A DNA stretch of 6,066 nt, from NCBI GenBank assembly GCA_002429595.1, contig DJAM01000092.1:1-6066 (forward strand), in the 5' to 3' direction. Below are positions 1 through 5,956 of this stretch, one piece after another. A program made the translations under genes and the position numbers. The notes under the pieces were generated by a model, which made no database searches, was not told where the DNA came from, and worked only from the letters and a program-made list of their open reading frames with translations. Within the stretch, counting starts at the first letter, position 1. Each line of letters opens with the position of its first letter. This stretch comes from Coxiellaceae bacterium UBA6002 (GTDB taxonomy: Bacteria; Pseudomonadota; Gammaproteobacteria; UBA6002).

Positions 1-47
1 CCTTCGCGGGAATGACAGCTTGCGGGAATGACAGCTGCGCGGGTGAC
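1..47. repeat. Left-end GCGGGAATGAC repeat array
   Basis: The 15-mer GCGGGAATGACAGCT occurs at 6-20 and again, identical, at 22-36, a 16-bp pitch. A third, degenerate copy (GCGGGTGAC) sits at 39-47. Read on the minus strand the core is GTCATTCCCGC, the same core as in the array at the other end of the window. The first 16 bases are the exact reverse complement of the last 16. Cores of this kind occur as dispersed intergenic repeats in many proteobacteria. No open reading frame explains the stretch. The ATG at 28 falls inside the second repeat copy and should not be taken as a start codon. Confidence 0.85.
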
Positions 48-50
48 CCG

Positions 51-59
51 TGCTATACT
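51..59 (+). promoter_or_regulatory. Extended -10 promoter for the small exported protein
   Basis: TGCTATACT is an extended -10 element: TG, one base, then TATACT at 54-59, five of six matches to TATAAT. No -35 lies at the usual 16-18 bp. ATGACA at 28-33 is the nearest match but has a 20-bp spacer, so the extended TG motif would have to compensate. An 11-bp palindrome, CGGGT-G-ACCCG, at 40-50 lies directly upstream. A start 7-8 bases after the -10 falls at or next to the ATG at 67, which implies a leaderless or nearly leaderless transcript. The position is inferred from sequence only. Confidence 0.55.
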
Positions 60-66
60 TAGAACC

Positions 67-381
67 ATGAAAAAAATAATAATACCAATAATGATTTTCC
101 TGGGAACTTTACAAATGAGCGCAATTCAGGCTCGAAGCGGGATAGTAGGCTGTTGCCGAGGATACCCATGTGTCAGCTCGGATCTACCTGATGTCGGAGA
201 AGTTAAGCTTTACAATGTACCCTTTAAGTATGGAGACACCTACAACCCCATCACGATCTATAAAGTACTACCGGGCTATACCACATATGATTATGCAGAG
301 TTTCTAGATTTGCCGCATGATGGGCGTTGCTTAAAGCGGGCAACCACTTGCCGCACTTGTGGACCGCAGCCTGTCTACTAA
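67..381 (+). CDS. Small exported six-cysteine protein, function unknown
   Basis: Encodes 104 residues. The N-terminus is a textbook Sec signal peptide: MKK, a hydrophobic core rich in Ile/Met/Leu/Phe at residues 4-15, and a likely signal peptidase I site after Ala22 (AIQA followed by RS). The mature part of about 82 residues has six cysteines, Cys29, Cys30 and Cys35 near its start and Cys88, Cys95 and Cys98 near its end (CxxxxxxCxxC). Three disulfides in the periplasm or outside are plausible. The middle is Tyr/Pro/Gly-rich and probably beta-structured. I do not recognise the family. I chose the ATG at 67 over the in-frame ATG at 28 because it gives a clean signal peptide, and the upstream codons lie in repeat DNA and over the promoter. 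There is no Shine-Dalgarno sequence (TTAGAACC precedes the start). Its TAA overlaps the stop of the convergent glycosyltransferase gene. Confidence 0.78.
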   Translation: MKKIIIPIMIFLGTLQMSAIQARSGIVGCCRGYPCVSSDLPDVGEVKLYNVPFKYGDTYNPITIYKVLPGYTTYDYAEFLDLPHDGRCLKRATTCRTCGPQPVY

Positions 382-1478
382 AGACTAAGCGCTGACTGGT
401 AAATAGCAAAATATTTTTCAGCCATCCTTTTTGCAGTGAAATTATTAAGATAATGTTGTCGACCGTTAGCACCTAGTTGGTTAGCTACATCATCATTTTC
501 AGATAGCTCATGAATTGCTTCCCGAAGAGCAATGATATTCGCTGGAGGCACAACCAAGCCGGTAACATTATGCTGGTTCACAAAACTGGTGCCAGTTTGA
601 AGATCAGTGGAAATCAGTGGCTTGCCGTAAATTAGGCCTTCCAAGAGGCATATTCCAAATGCTTCGGATCGCAGGTGGGAGGGTAAAACAATCGCCTTAC
701 TAAGATGAATTAAAGCAATCTTATCCTTATCAGAAACCCTGCCAACAAAATGTATATTTTTCATATTATTAGCGCGATGTTTTAATTTGTTTTCCTCCGA
801 ACCGGTTCCCAGAAGGACTAGCGGAATTTTCGTGTCCTTTACGGCAGAAATTAGATAATCCAATCCTTTATAAGATCGAAGCACCCCTATGAATAATATA
901 AATTTCTCAGGTAGCTTTGATCTCCAATAATTTATCCGTTCTGGCTCAGGAGCAGGGTAGTCGTCCTGGCATATCCCAAGCGGTACTACCTCACATTTTT
1001 CATGAAACGGTTGGACATCTTGACTACTTTGAAGATAGTTATCCGAGGTCAACACTATTCGATCGGCTTTTGATAAAAATCTATTCATAACAGGAAGGTA
1101 GAATAGTTTTAAAAGCTTTTGCCTTACAATATCACTATGATAGGTAACAACAGTGGGTTTTTGCAGATTAGCCAGCAAATAAGCCACATCAGCAAAAGGC
1201 CAAGGAAAATGAAAATGTAGGATGTCCGCTGTCTTTGCCAGGCGCTTAAAATGACAAAGAAATTTGATACTTACCGGACAAGAAGCAAGCTCAAAAATTG
1301 TTGGAAAACAGATCACCTCTAAGCTATCATCGCGGACCATATTACTTCTAGGTGCTAAAGTCAGAAGTGTATTCTGACAGCCAAGTTGAGTAGTATATTT
1401 AGTCAGCGTTCGAATAACCTGCTCGCAGCCGCCCGTAGTAATTGGGTAATATGTTTTATAAATGTGCAACACACGCAT
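378..1478 (-). CDS. Glycosyltransferase family 4 (GT-B fold)
   Basis: Encodes 366 residues, full length for a GT4 enzyme. These transfer a sugar from a nucleotide-sugar donor to an acceptor, usually in LPS, O-antigen, capsule or exopolysaccharide synthesis at the cytoplasmic face of the inner membrane. The N-terminal domain opens with MRVLHIYKTYYP and the acceptor-side loop GGCEQV (residues 16-21). HFHFPWPFAD (88-97) and TYHSD (113-117) are typical of the family. The C-terminal donor domain has FIGVLRSYKGLDYL (196-209), with Arg201 and Lys204 placed to bind the donor diphosphate, then LGTGSE (223-228), HFVGRV (243-248) and the retaining-GT4 EX7E motif at Glu272 and Glu280. An invariant-like TGLVV follows at 306-310. 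All key residues are present, so it is probably active; donor and acceptor cannot be read from sequence. No signal or transmembrane segment is evident. The start fits the conserved N-terminus, although the only purine-rich stretch (AGAGAG) lies about 12 bases from the ATG. It stands alone, not in a polysaccharide cluster. Confidence 0.93.
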   Translation of the reverse strand: MRVLHIYKTYYPITTGGCEQVIRTLTKYTTQLGCQNTLLTLAPRSNMVRDDSLEVICFPTIFELASCPVSIKFLCHFKRLAKTADILHFHFPWPFADVAYLLANLQKPTVVTYHSDIVRQKLLKLFYLPVMNRFLSKADRIVLTSDNYLQSSQDVQPFHEKCEVVPLGICQDDYPAPEPERINYWRSKLPEKFILFIGVLRSYKGLDYLISAVKDTKIPLVLLGTGSEENKLKHRANNMKNIHFVGRVSDKDKIALIHLSKAIVLPSHLRSEAFGICLLEGLIYGKPLISTDLQTGTSFVNQHNVTGLVVPPANIIALREAIHELSENDDVANQLGANGRQHYLNNFTAKRMAEKYFAIYQSALSL

Positions 1479-1582
1479 AAGGTTTCAAAACTCTCTTGAA
1501 TTTAACAGTAATTTTGCATACCCTACGGGCCTCATAGCAATCAACTCTTAGAATAAGAATAATAATAGAGGAAGCACGAATA
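1479..1582. promoter_or_regulatory. Divergent intergenic region with likely promoters both ways
   Basis: This 104-bp gap separates the divergent starts of the glycosyltransferase (minus) and the 578-aa gene (plus), so it should hold promoters for both. Plus-strand candidates are TTGAAT at 1496-1501 with the poor hexamer TACCCT at 1519-1524, and an isolated -10-like TAGAAT at 1549-1554. On the minus strand, TTGATT (1544-1539) precedes a weak TATGCA (1520-1515) with an 18-bp spacer. None is convincing. CCCTACGGG at 1521-1529 is a small imperfect dyad. The plus gene has a good ribosome site, GAGGAAG at 1568-1574, eight bases before its ATG. Confidence 0.35.
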
Positions 1583-3319
1583 ATGAAGGAACTCTTTGAA
1601 TATTATCGAGACAAACTGAATGTGCTCAGCACGAGTACAACAGAAAAGGACGCACTGCGTTTAACTGAAAATCAAGTCAGATCAAACCTCGTAGAATATA
1701 AAAATAGCATTACTACCTATTTGAAGAAAAAAGCGGTCTTCGAATTTTGCGTAACCCGTCTAAGTTCGCTTGATAAAACCAAGATAGTAGATGGCCAACT
1801 GCGCGAAATTGAGACTCAAGCTAGAGCCAATATCAATTTTGAAGAGTATTTTGAAGGCGATAAGAGAAATTTTATCGCTAATCTTGCAAGAACTGTTACC
1901 GCTAAGGATTCTTGTAAAGCAGTGTCCATTTTGAGAAAAAGAGAGGTCTTTGAATTTTGTGCAAAAAAGCTAGTCCAGCTTGAGAATACAAAAATAGGAG
2001 AGACTCAATTGCGCCAAATTGAGACTCAAGCCAGAACTAATTTTAAGGATTATTTTCAAGGTTATAATGAAAATTTTCTCGATTATCTCGGAAAAATAAA
2101 GGAATCCCTTGAGCGTTATAAGGATCACTTTATCGCTTATCTCGAAAAAATAGCTACCGCGAAAGATGCTGGAATTGTTTACGAAAGTGAAGGTACCGAC
2201 TTATTCAATAATGTTCAAAGACATCTGCGCTCAATTTATACACAATTATGTGACACCGGAACCTTATATCCATTAGCGCTAAAAATGTTTGAACTAGCCG
2301 CTGAAATGGAAAATAAGAATGTTGTTTATCTGTCGTCCTTGAATAGCGAGAAAGCGATGGCAACAGTCGCAGAGAAAACTGAAGAAGTAGAGAAGGCGAA
2401 AGCTGATAAGGAGAGTTCAGAACAACGCCTACAAGCATTACAAGGTGAAGTACAACTTAAGACTGATGAAAGCAAAGAATTAGTAGCGATAATGCAAAGT
2501 ATGCTATCAAACATACCGGCTAATAACCGTGGTCAGTATGCTGCACGGTTAAGTAAGTTCACTGTAGAAAAAGGCAATCAAGGAACTAAATCAACAGCAG
2601 AAATGGTGAATATTCCATTTCATTCCAAGCCTGTCAGCAAATTCTCAAGCAATCTTTGTCCTGTCCCCGATAATTTGAAAATGCAAGATCCTTATCTCAA
2701 TGGTGTTCAATGTGCATCTTTTGCTCTAAGTGAACGAAGAGCGGCGTTAGTTATTGAACTGTTGCGTTATTACACGAAATTAATGGGTTGGCAAATTAAT
2801 AATGAAGACTCTCACCGCAAAGATCAATATACAGAAGAGAAAGCTAAACTAGATAAAGCAAATGTTAACATTAAAGAGTATATTAATTGCTGTATTTTTT
2901 ATATTTTTATGGAATCACGTAAGGATTGGAAAGCTCTTTGGGAAGCGAAAGCAAACCCTGCAAAGAATTTAATTGAATTAGCAAGAGAGCTAAAATTAGA
3001 AATTCTAAATGAGAAAATTACAAAAATAACTCAAGGTGGAGTTCCTGCGAGAAAAACAGCGCAGCAAGTAGTACCAGCTGCGGCTCAAGCAGCCAAAGTG
3101 AAAACAAAAATAAATATTCTTGATTTGCCAGATACCCCCTATAAAGGAGAAGGCGAGACAAAATCCGAGTTTCATAATGCTGGTAAACACGGATTAATGT
3201 TTTTTGAGTTTACAAGTGCATTAAAAACAGACCGATTCAATCGATATTGTGGATCTTATAGAGAGAGAAAAAATCATGATGAGGATCAATTACAAGCGCT
3301 ATATCAGGTAAGCAGATAA
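1583..3319 (+). CDS. Orphan 578-aa protein with duplicated N-terminal module and coiled coil
   Basis: I do not recognise this protein. From the N-terminus it has: a helical lead-in (1-47); module A (about 48-110) and module B (about 118-196), which share VFEFC, then a Leu-Arg-X-IETQAR motif, a (D/E)YF motif and a closing TAKD; a mixed region with a conserved-looking Cys223; a charged coiled coil (about 255-308) rich in Glu/Lys, with heptad hydrophobics at Val262, Val269, Leu283 and Val290; a globular part (about 340-480); an Ala/Gln/Pro linker (about 485-507); and a polar C-terminus (508-578) ending in a charged ERKNHDEDQLQ stretch. There is no signal peptide or clear membrane helix, so it starts in the cytoplasm. 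GAGGAAG at 1568-1574 supports the ATG at 1583. Lys/Glu/Asn-rich composition matches an AT-rich genome. The next gene begins 24 bp downstream, probably co-transcribed. It could be a secreted effector, a structural scaffold or an accessory protein; I cannot decide. Confidence 0.85.
   Translation: MKELFEYYRDKLNVLSTSTTEKDALRLTENQVRSNLVEYKNSITTYLKKKAVFEFCVTRLSSLDKTKIVDGQLREIETQARANINFEEYFEGDKRNFIANLARTVTAKDSCKAVSILRKREVFEFCAKKLVQLENTKIGETQLRQIETQARTNFKDYFQGYNENFLDYLGKIKESLERYKDHFIAYLEKIATAKDAGIVYESEGTDLFNNVQRHLRSIYTQLCDTGTLYPLALKMFELAAEMENKNVVYLSSLNSEKAMATVAEKTEEVEKAKADKESSEQRLQALQGEVQLKTDESKELVAIMQSMLSNIPANNRGQYAARLSKFTVEKGNQGTKSTAEMVNIPFHSKPVSKFSSNLCPVPDNLKMQDPYLNGVQCASFALSERRAALVIELLRYYTKLMGWQINNEDSHRKDQYTEEKAKLDKANVNIKEYINCCIFYIFMESRKDWKALWEAKANPAKNLIELARELKLEILNEKITKITQGGVPARKTAQQVVPAAAQAAKVKTKINILDLPDTPYKGEGETKSEFHNAGKHGLMFFEFTSALKTDRFNRYCGSYRERKNHDEDQLQALYQVSR
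1724..2170 (+). repeat. Intragenic duplication, about 70 codons
   Basis: Two copies of a module lie in frame inside the 578-aa gene. Copy A covers 1724-1912 and copy B 1934-2170. The VFEFC codons begin at 1736 and 1946, and the IETQAR codons at 1808 and 2018, both exactly 210 bp apart. The nucleotides are still recognisably alike, with a shared AAATTGAGACTCAAG in both. Copy B is longer by about 16 residues because its NF(L/I)xYLxKI helix is itself doubled (residues 165-171 and 183-189), so there is a nested second duplication. Confidence 0.8.
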
Positions 3320-3331
3320 AAATACAATAAT

Positions 3332-3336
3332 AGGAG
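3332..3336 (+). promoter_or_regulatory. Strong ribosome binding site for the 337-aa gene
   Basis: AGGAG lies seven bases before the ATG at 3344, near-ideal for a Shine-Dalgarno sequence. It fixes the start and, with only 24 bp from the previous stop and no hairpin between, supports translation from a shared message with the 578-aa gene. Confidence 0.8.
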
Positions 3337-3343
3337 ATAACTC

Positions 3344-4357
3344 ATGGCAGGACCAAACTTAAACGTACAGCGTGATTCAATCAAATTGCTGAATGAAACA
3401 GATCAGCTACGACGTAAGTATAACGGCAGTTATGCTTGGGGAATTGATCCAGCTGATTTGGGATTGATCAGACTTTTGGCGAAAGGTGAAAAGAAAAAAA
3501 TTGTCTCAAAATTAGATGAAGACACCAAGCGCAAATTAATTTCATTTATAAAATACTTTCCTTTAAGTGCGAACCCAAGAAGACCAGATTACGTAGATTT
3601 TTTAGCGGCTGAGTTTCCTCAGCTACTAATCGAATATGGCTCAATTGACCCAGATGAATCTCATCCGCTAGACACTGAATCGGATAGCGAGAGAAAGATA
3701 GCTATCAATCCCGATTCTGCCATTAAAGAAAGACTATCAAGACTTTTAGAAAAGGAAGAGTTCGCTAAGGGCTATTTGGATCATTTATCCAAAGCTACTG
3801 CGAATAACAGAGTTAGACCAATTCTTGATCTGAATAACGTTCCTGCTGTCGTCAAGGAAAGTTATGTACAACAAAATCGTCTGGATCAATTAAAATACAG
3901 CAACAGAAATGCTCTTATGATGACCATAAAACCATTTCTATCATGGTTACCTTGGATGGTTACACGATGGTTATTCGGTACAACAACAAATCATATTGCT
4001 GGTGCTTTTGTTAATTCTGCGCCTGCAGCTGGAAGTTATGCTGGGGCAATGCGAGCGATTCAAGAGCCAGCTGTAATGCCAGGTTCACCTCCAAGGAGAG
4101 ACGAGCCAGCTGCGCACCCAACTTATAGTCCACTTCCCCAAACTCAGCCATATAGTCCAGCCCCTACAAGTCGCACAGTTTATAGTCCACCACGACGCCT
4201 GACCGAAAAAGATGAAGCCCCAGCGGCTCACGTATACAGTCCTTTACCAGCTTTACAGCCAGAAAGACAACGTGACTACAGTCCACCTCCACAAGGCGGC
4301 GGCCGCACCATAGTGGAATTGTGCCAAGCACCGGGACCAGGTGGAAGTCCAGGCTAA
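3344..4357 (+). CDS. Orphan 337-aa protein with Trp-rich hydrophobic segment and YSP-repeat tail
   Basis: I do not recognise this protein. Residues 1-185 are charged and mostly helical, with an acidic Asp/Glu/Ser stretch at about 102-117. Residues 189-223 are hydrophobic and Trp-rich (Trp201, Trp204, Trp209), broken by Pro198 and Pro203 and by Lys197 and Arg208. This could be an interfacial or re-entrant membrane segment rather than a clean helix. Residues 240-337 are proline-rich and probably disordered, with five Tyr-Ser-Pro motifs at 261, 270, 280, 298 and 312, ending in a Gly/Pro tail (GPGGSPG). No signal peptide is seen. It starts 24 bp after the 578-aa gene with AGGAG well placed, so the two probably act together. 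Pro-rich disordered tails with PxxP and PxxR patterns often bind SH3- or WW-like domains. That would suit a protein acting in a eukaryotic host, but this is inference only. Confidence 0.83.
   Translation: MAGPNLNVQRDSIKLLNETDQLRRKYNGSYAWGIDPADLGLIRLLAKGEKKKIVSKLDEDTKRKLISFIKYFPLSANPRRPDYVDFLAAEFPQLLIEYGSIDPDESHPLDTESDSERKIAINPDSAIKERLSRLLEKEEFAKGYLDHLSKATANNRVRPILDLNNVPAVVKESYVQQNRLDQLKYSNRNALMMTIKPFLSWLPWMVTRWLFGTTTNHIAGAFVNSAPAAGSYAGAMRAIQEPAVMPGSPPRRDEPAAHPTYSPLPQTQPYSPAPTSRTVYSPPRRLTEKDEAPAAHVYSPLPALQPERQRDYSPPPQGGGRTIVELCQAPGPGGSPG
4085..4294 (+). repeat. Proline-rich YSP repeat region
   Basis: It encodes residues 248-317 of the 337-aa protein. Two imperfect blocks share the order SPPRR, acidic residues, PAAH, YSPLP and a trailing QP: block one begins at Ser248 and block two at Ser281. 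Further YSP copies follow QP (Tyr270) and RD (Tyr312). The unit is about 33-37 residues, with shorter YSP units inside. The serine-proline codons are mostly AGT-CCA, which suggests descent by duplication rather than chance composition. Confidence 0.75.
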
Positions 4358-4363
4358 TTTGAA

Positions 4364-4391
4364 TTGCTTAATTAGAAAAAAAGAATACGAT
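4364..4391 (+). promoter_or_regulatory. Possible promoter of the porin gene
   Basis: TTGCTT (4364-4369) and TACGAT (4386-4391) are separated by 16 bp and would start transcription near 4398, leaving a leader of about 38 bases before the porin ATG. Matches are only three and four of six. No terminator separates the porin gene from the gene upstream, so read-through could also supply its message. A porin is normally highly expressed, which argues for its own promoter. Confidence 0.3.
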
Positions 4392-4435
4392 ACGCCCCAA
4401 ATTTTAGAGATTAACTACACATCAAGGACACGATG

Positions 4436-5899
4436 ATGAAAAAGCTCGCGCTCTTCTTTTCGCTTTTTGCCGCAGGAACTGCCTTTGCATCATTGCCTAC
4501 TCCATGCAAAGTTACTGCGCCGAGCTATTGTGGAAGTTTCCTGTTTGGGGTTACCGGTCTATATTGGAGGCCAAACGTAGGGCAAACTGATTATGCGCAA
4601 ATATTTGAAGGCGATGCCTTTGCACTAGGTCGCGGCAATAATCATTTTGTGAATCTTGAGCATCGTTATGATTGGGGATTCAAAGCGAACGTTGGCTATC
4701 TGTTCCCATGCTCAGCGACTGAAGTCAACTTAACCTACACTAATTATAATCATCATCAACGCGACTTCGTTGCTACTCCTTTTGGTGAGTTTATTGAACC
4801 CACATTGTCCTCTTTTTTTGATTTCTTGCCAGATTTTGCCTTTGGTGTTATTAGACTTGATGCGATTAACTTTCCTACTATAAGCATTGGAGCTGGGACA
4901 ACTACTTCACAAACAGTAGTTCTGGAGGTTCCAGCGCAAACCATTACCTTAGACGTACCCTTGGTTTTATTTCCTGCAACTGATTTCCCTGTAATTTTTG
5001 CCGAACCAACTCTAGCAAGTGCTACTGCTCGTCTTGATCATCATGCTTTTGATTTGGATGTAAGACAGCACATCACTGTCGGTTGCCGCGGCGATTTCAA
5101 TTGGCTTGCTGGTTTACGTTATGCGCACATCGATCACAAACTGGATGTGACTTATACTTCCAACAATCACACCCTGTTTCCGGCAACTGCGACCGCTGAT
5201 ATCACAGGTGTTTTAGACGGAGGTGAGTTTAGTATTGCGTCGGGCGGAGTGACTACGACAGTTCCAGCTGTGACTACTTTTGCAGCTACAGTAACCGCAA
5301 ATTTAAATATTGATATCGCTTCGAACTTTAGACAAATAATCGACCAACACAGTAGATTCCAAGGGGTAGGGCCACGTGTAGGATGTGGTGGCACTTACCA
5401 ATTTGCAAATGGTATTGGCATTGTCGGCGAGCTTTCTTCCAGTTTACTAGTAGGTAATGTACGAAATAATTTGAACGAACGTTTCGTAATAGATTCAAGT
5501 GCCGAAATTATTAATTTGGATATTGATGGAGTGGCAACTATAGATGCAACTGGGCCTGTGGTTGAAGGTGTTGTCATCGCTTCGGCTACCCCAATTGCAT
5601 TAAATGATTTTACGGTAACTTTACCAATAATCGATCCGGAAACACGTACACTAACGAGAAGCTTTAATCAACACGACGACATTCGAGTTGTACCTAATAT
5701 TGACTTAAAATTGGGCCTGACATTCACCGGTAACTTTGTCTGTGGTAATGGTAAGTACCGAGCGGAAGTTGGTTATCTTGCTAGTCACTACTTCAATGCT
5801 CAAGATAGGTTGAGTGCCGTAGAAACTACTTTTTCTACCCGCCAGATCTTCGATACCAGCTTCGAAGGTCCTTATATCAGCGTCTGCTTCGCTCTTTAG
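4436..5899 (+). CDS. Outer-membrane porin, Legionella MOMP / Lpg1974 family
   Basis: Encodes 487 residues from the second of two tandem ATGs. AAGGA at 4424-4428 is seven bases from this ATG but only four from the one at 4433, which would add one Met. The signal peptide is residues 1-18, cut after AFA. The mature protein is an outer-membrane beta barrel forming a diffusion pore. Family signs are the first strand FLFGVTGLYWRP (36-47), YDWGFKANVGYLF (79-91), GLRYAHIDHKL (226-236), FQGVGPRVG (308-316), then VVPNIDLKLGLTF (418-430), YRAEVGYLASHYF (441-453) and the closing FEGPYISVCFAL. It is somewhat longer than many relatives because of Thr/Val-rich insertions at about 145-198, 245-295 and 355-400, likely loops or extra strands. 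It has seven cysteines (24, 32, 92, 217, 317, 436, 484), recalling the disulfide-linked MOMP of Legionella. The last residue is Leu, not the usual aromatic; Phe485 is third from the end. An intrinsic terminator follows. Confidence 0.92.
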   Translation: MKKLALFFSLFAAGTAFASLPTPCKVTAPSYCGSFLFGVTGLYWRPNVGQTDYAQIFEGDAFALGRGNNHFVNLEHRYDWGFKANVGYLFPCSATEVNLTYTNYNHHQRDFVATPFGEFIEPTLSSFFDFLPDFAFGVIRLDAINFPTISIGAGTTTSQTVVLEVPAQTITLDVPLVLFPATDFPVIFAEPTLASATARLDHHAFDLDVRQHITVGCRGDFNWLAGLRYAHIDHKLDVTYTSNNHTLFPATATADITGVLDGGEFSIASGGVTTTVPAVTTFAATVTANLNIDIASNFRQIIDQHSRFQGVGPRVGCGGTYQFANGIGIVGELSSSLLVGNVRNNLNERFVIDSSAEIINLDIDGVATIDATGPVVEGVVIASATPIALNDFTVTLPIIDPETRTLTRSFNQHDDIRVVPNIDLKLGLTFTGNFVCGNGKYRAEVGYLASHYFNAQDRLSAVETTFSTRQIFDTSFEGPYISVCFAL

Positions 5900-5919
5900 T
5901 TTTTTTCATAAATCATTGC

Positions 5920-5956
5920 CCCCTTCCTCTCACAGGAAGGGGCGTCTTCTCCTCTT
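5920..5956 (+). terminator. Intrinsic terminator of the porin gene
   Basis: CCCCTTCCT (5920-5928) pairs perfectly with AGGAAGGGG (5934-5942) around a five-base CTCAC loop, a nine-bp stem with six G-C pairs. A pyrimidine tract with many T residues follows (5943-5956). It begins 21 bases after the porin stop. The tail is interrupted by C residues, so efficiency is uncertain. Confidence 0.8.

Noticed and set aside
28..66. Start of the first gene at ATG 28, adding 13 residues
   Set aside because: The codons lie in repeat DNA and across the -10 box, lack a ribosome site, and would bury the signal peptide behind an unsuitable N-terminus.
251..472. A 73-codon minus-strand frame across the convergent gene ends
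   Set aside because: It overlaps two better-supported genes and its translation has no recognisable features.
2205..3190. Minus-strand frames inside the 578-aa gene
   Set aside because: They are antisense to a long gene with a good ribosome site, and their Ser/Leu/Phe-rich composition is what antisense of Glu/Lys-rich coding gives.
4124..4285. True RNA polymerase II CTD mimic
   Set aside because: Only the YSP triplet is shared; the full heptad and its seven-residue period are absent.
4299..4306. GCGGCCGC (NotI site) as a sign of cloning-vector sequence
   Set aside because: It falls in frame in a Gly-Gly-Arg stretch of the coding sequence and no other vector-like sequence is present.
4354..4382. 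Hairpin CTAATT/AATTAG as a terminator of the orphan operon
   Set aside because: The stem is six AT-rich pairs with a ten-base loop and is followed by A residues, not T, so it would not terminate plus-strand transcription.
4756..5577. Minus-strand frames inside the porin gene
   Set aside because: They are antisense to a clear family member and show no features of their own.
5900..5906. Run of seven T after the porin stop as a terminator tail
   Set aside because: No stable G-C stem precedes it; the real hairpin lies just downstream at 5920-5942.
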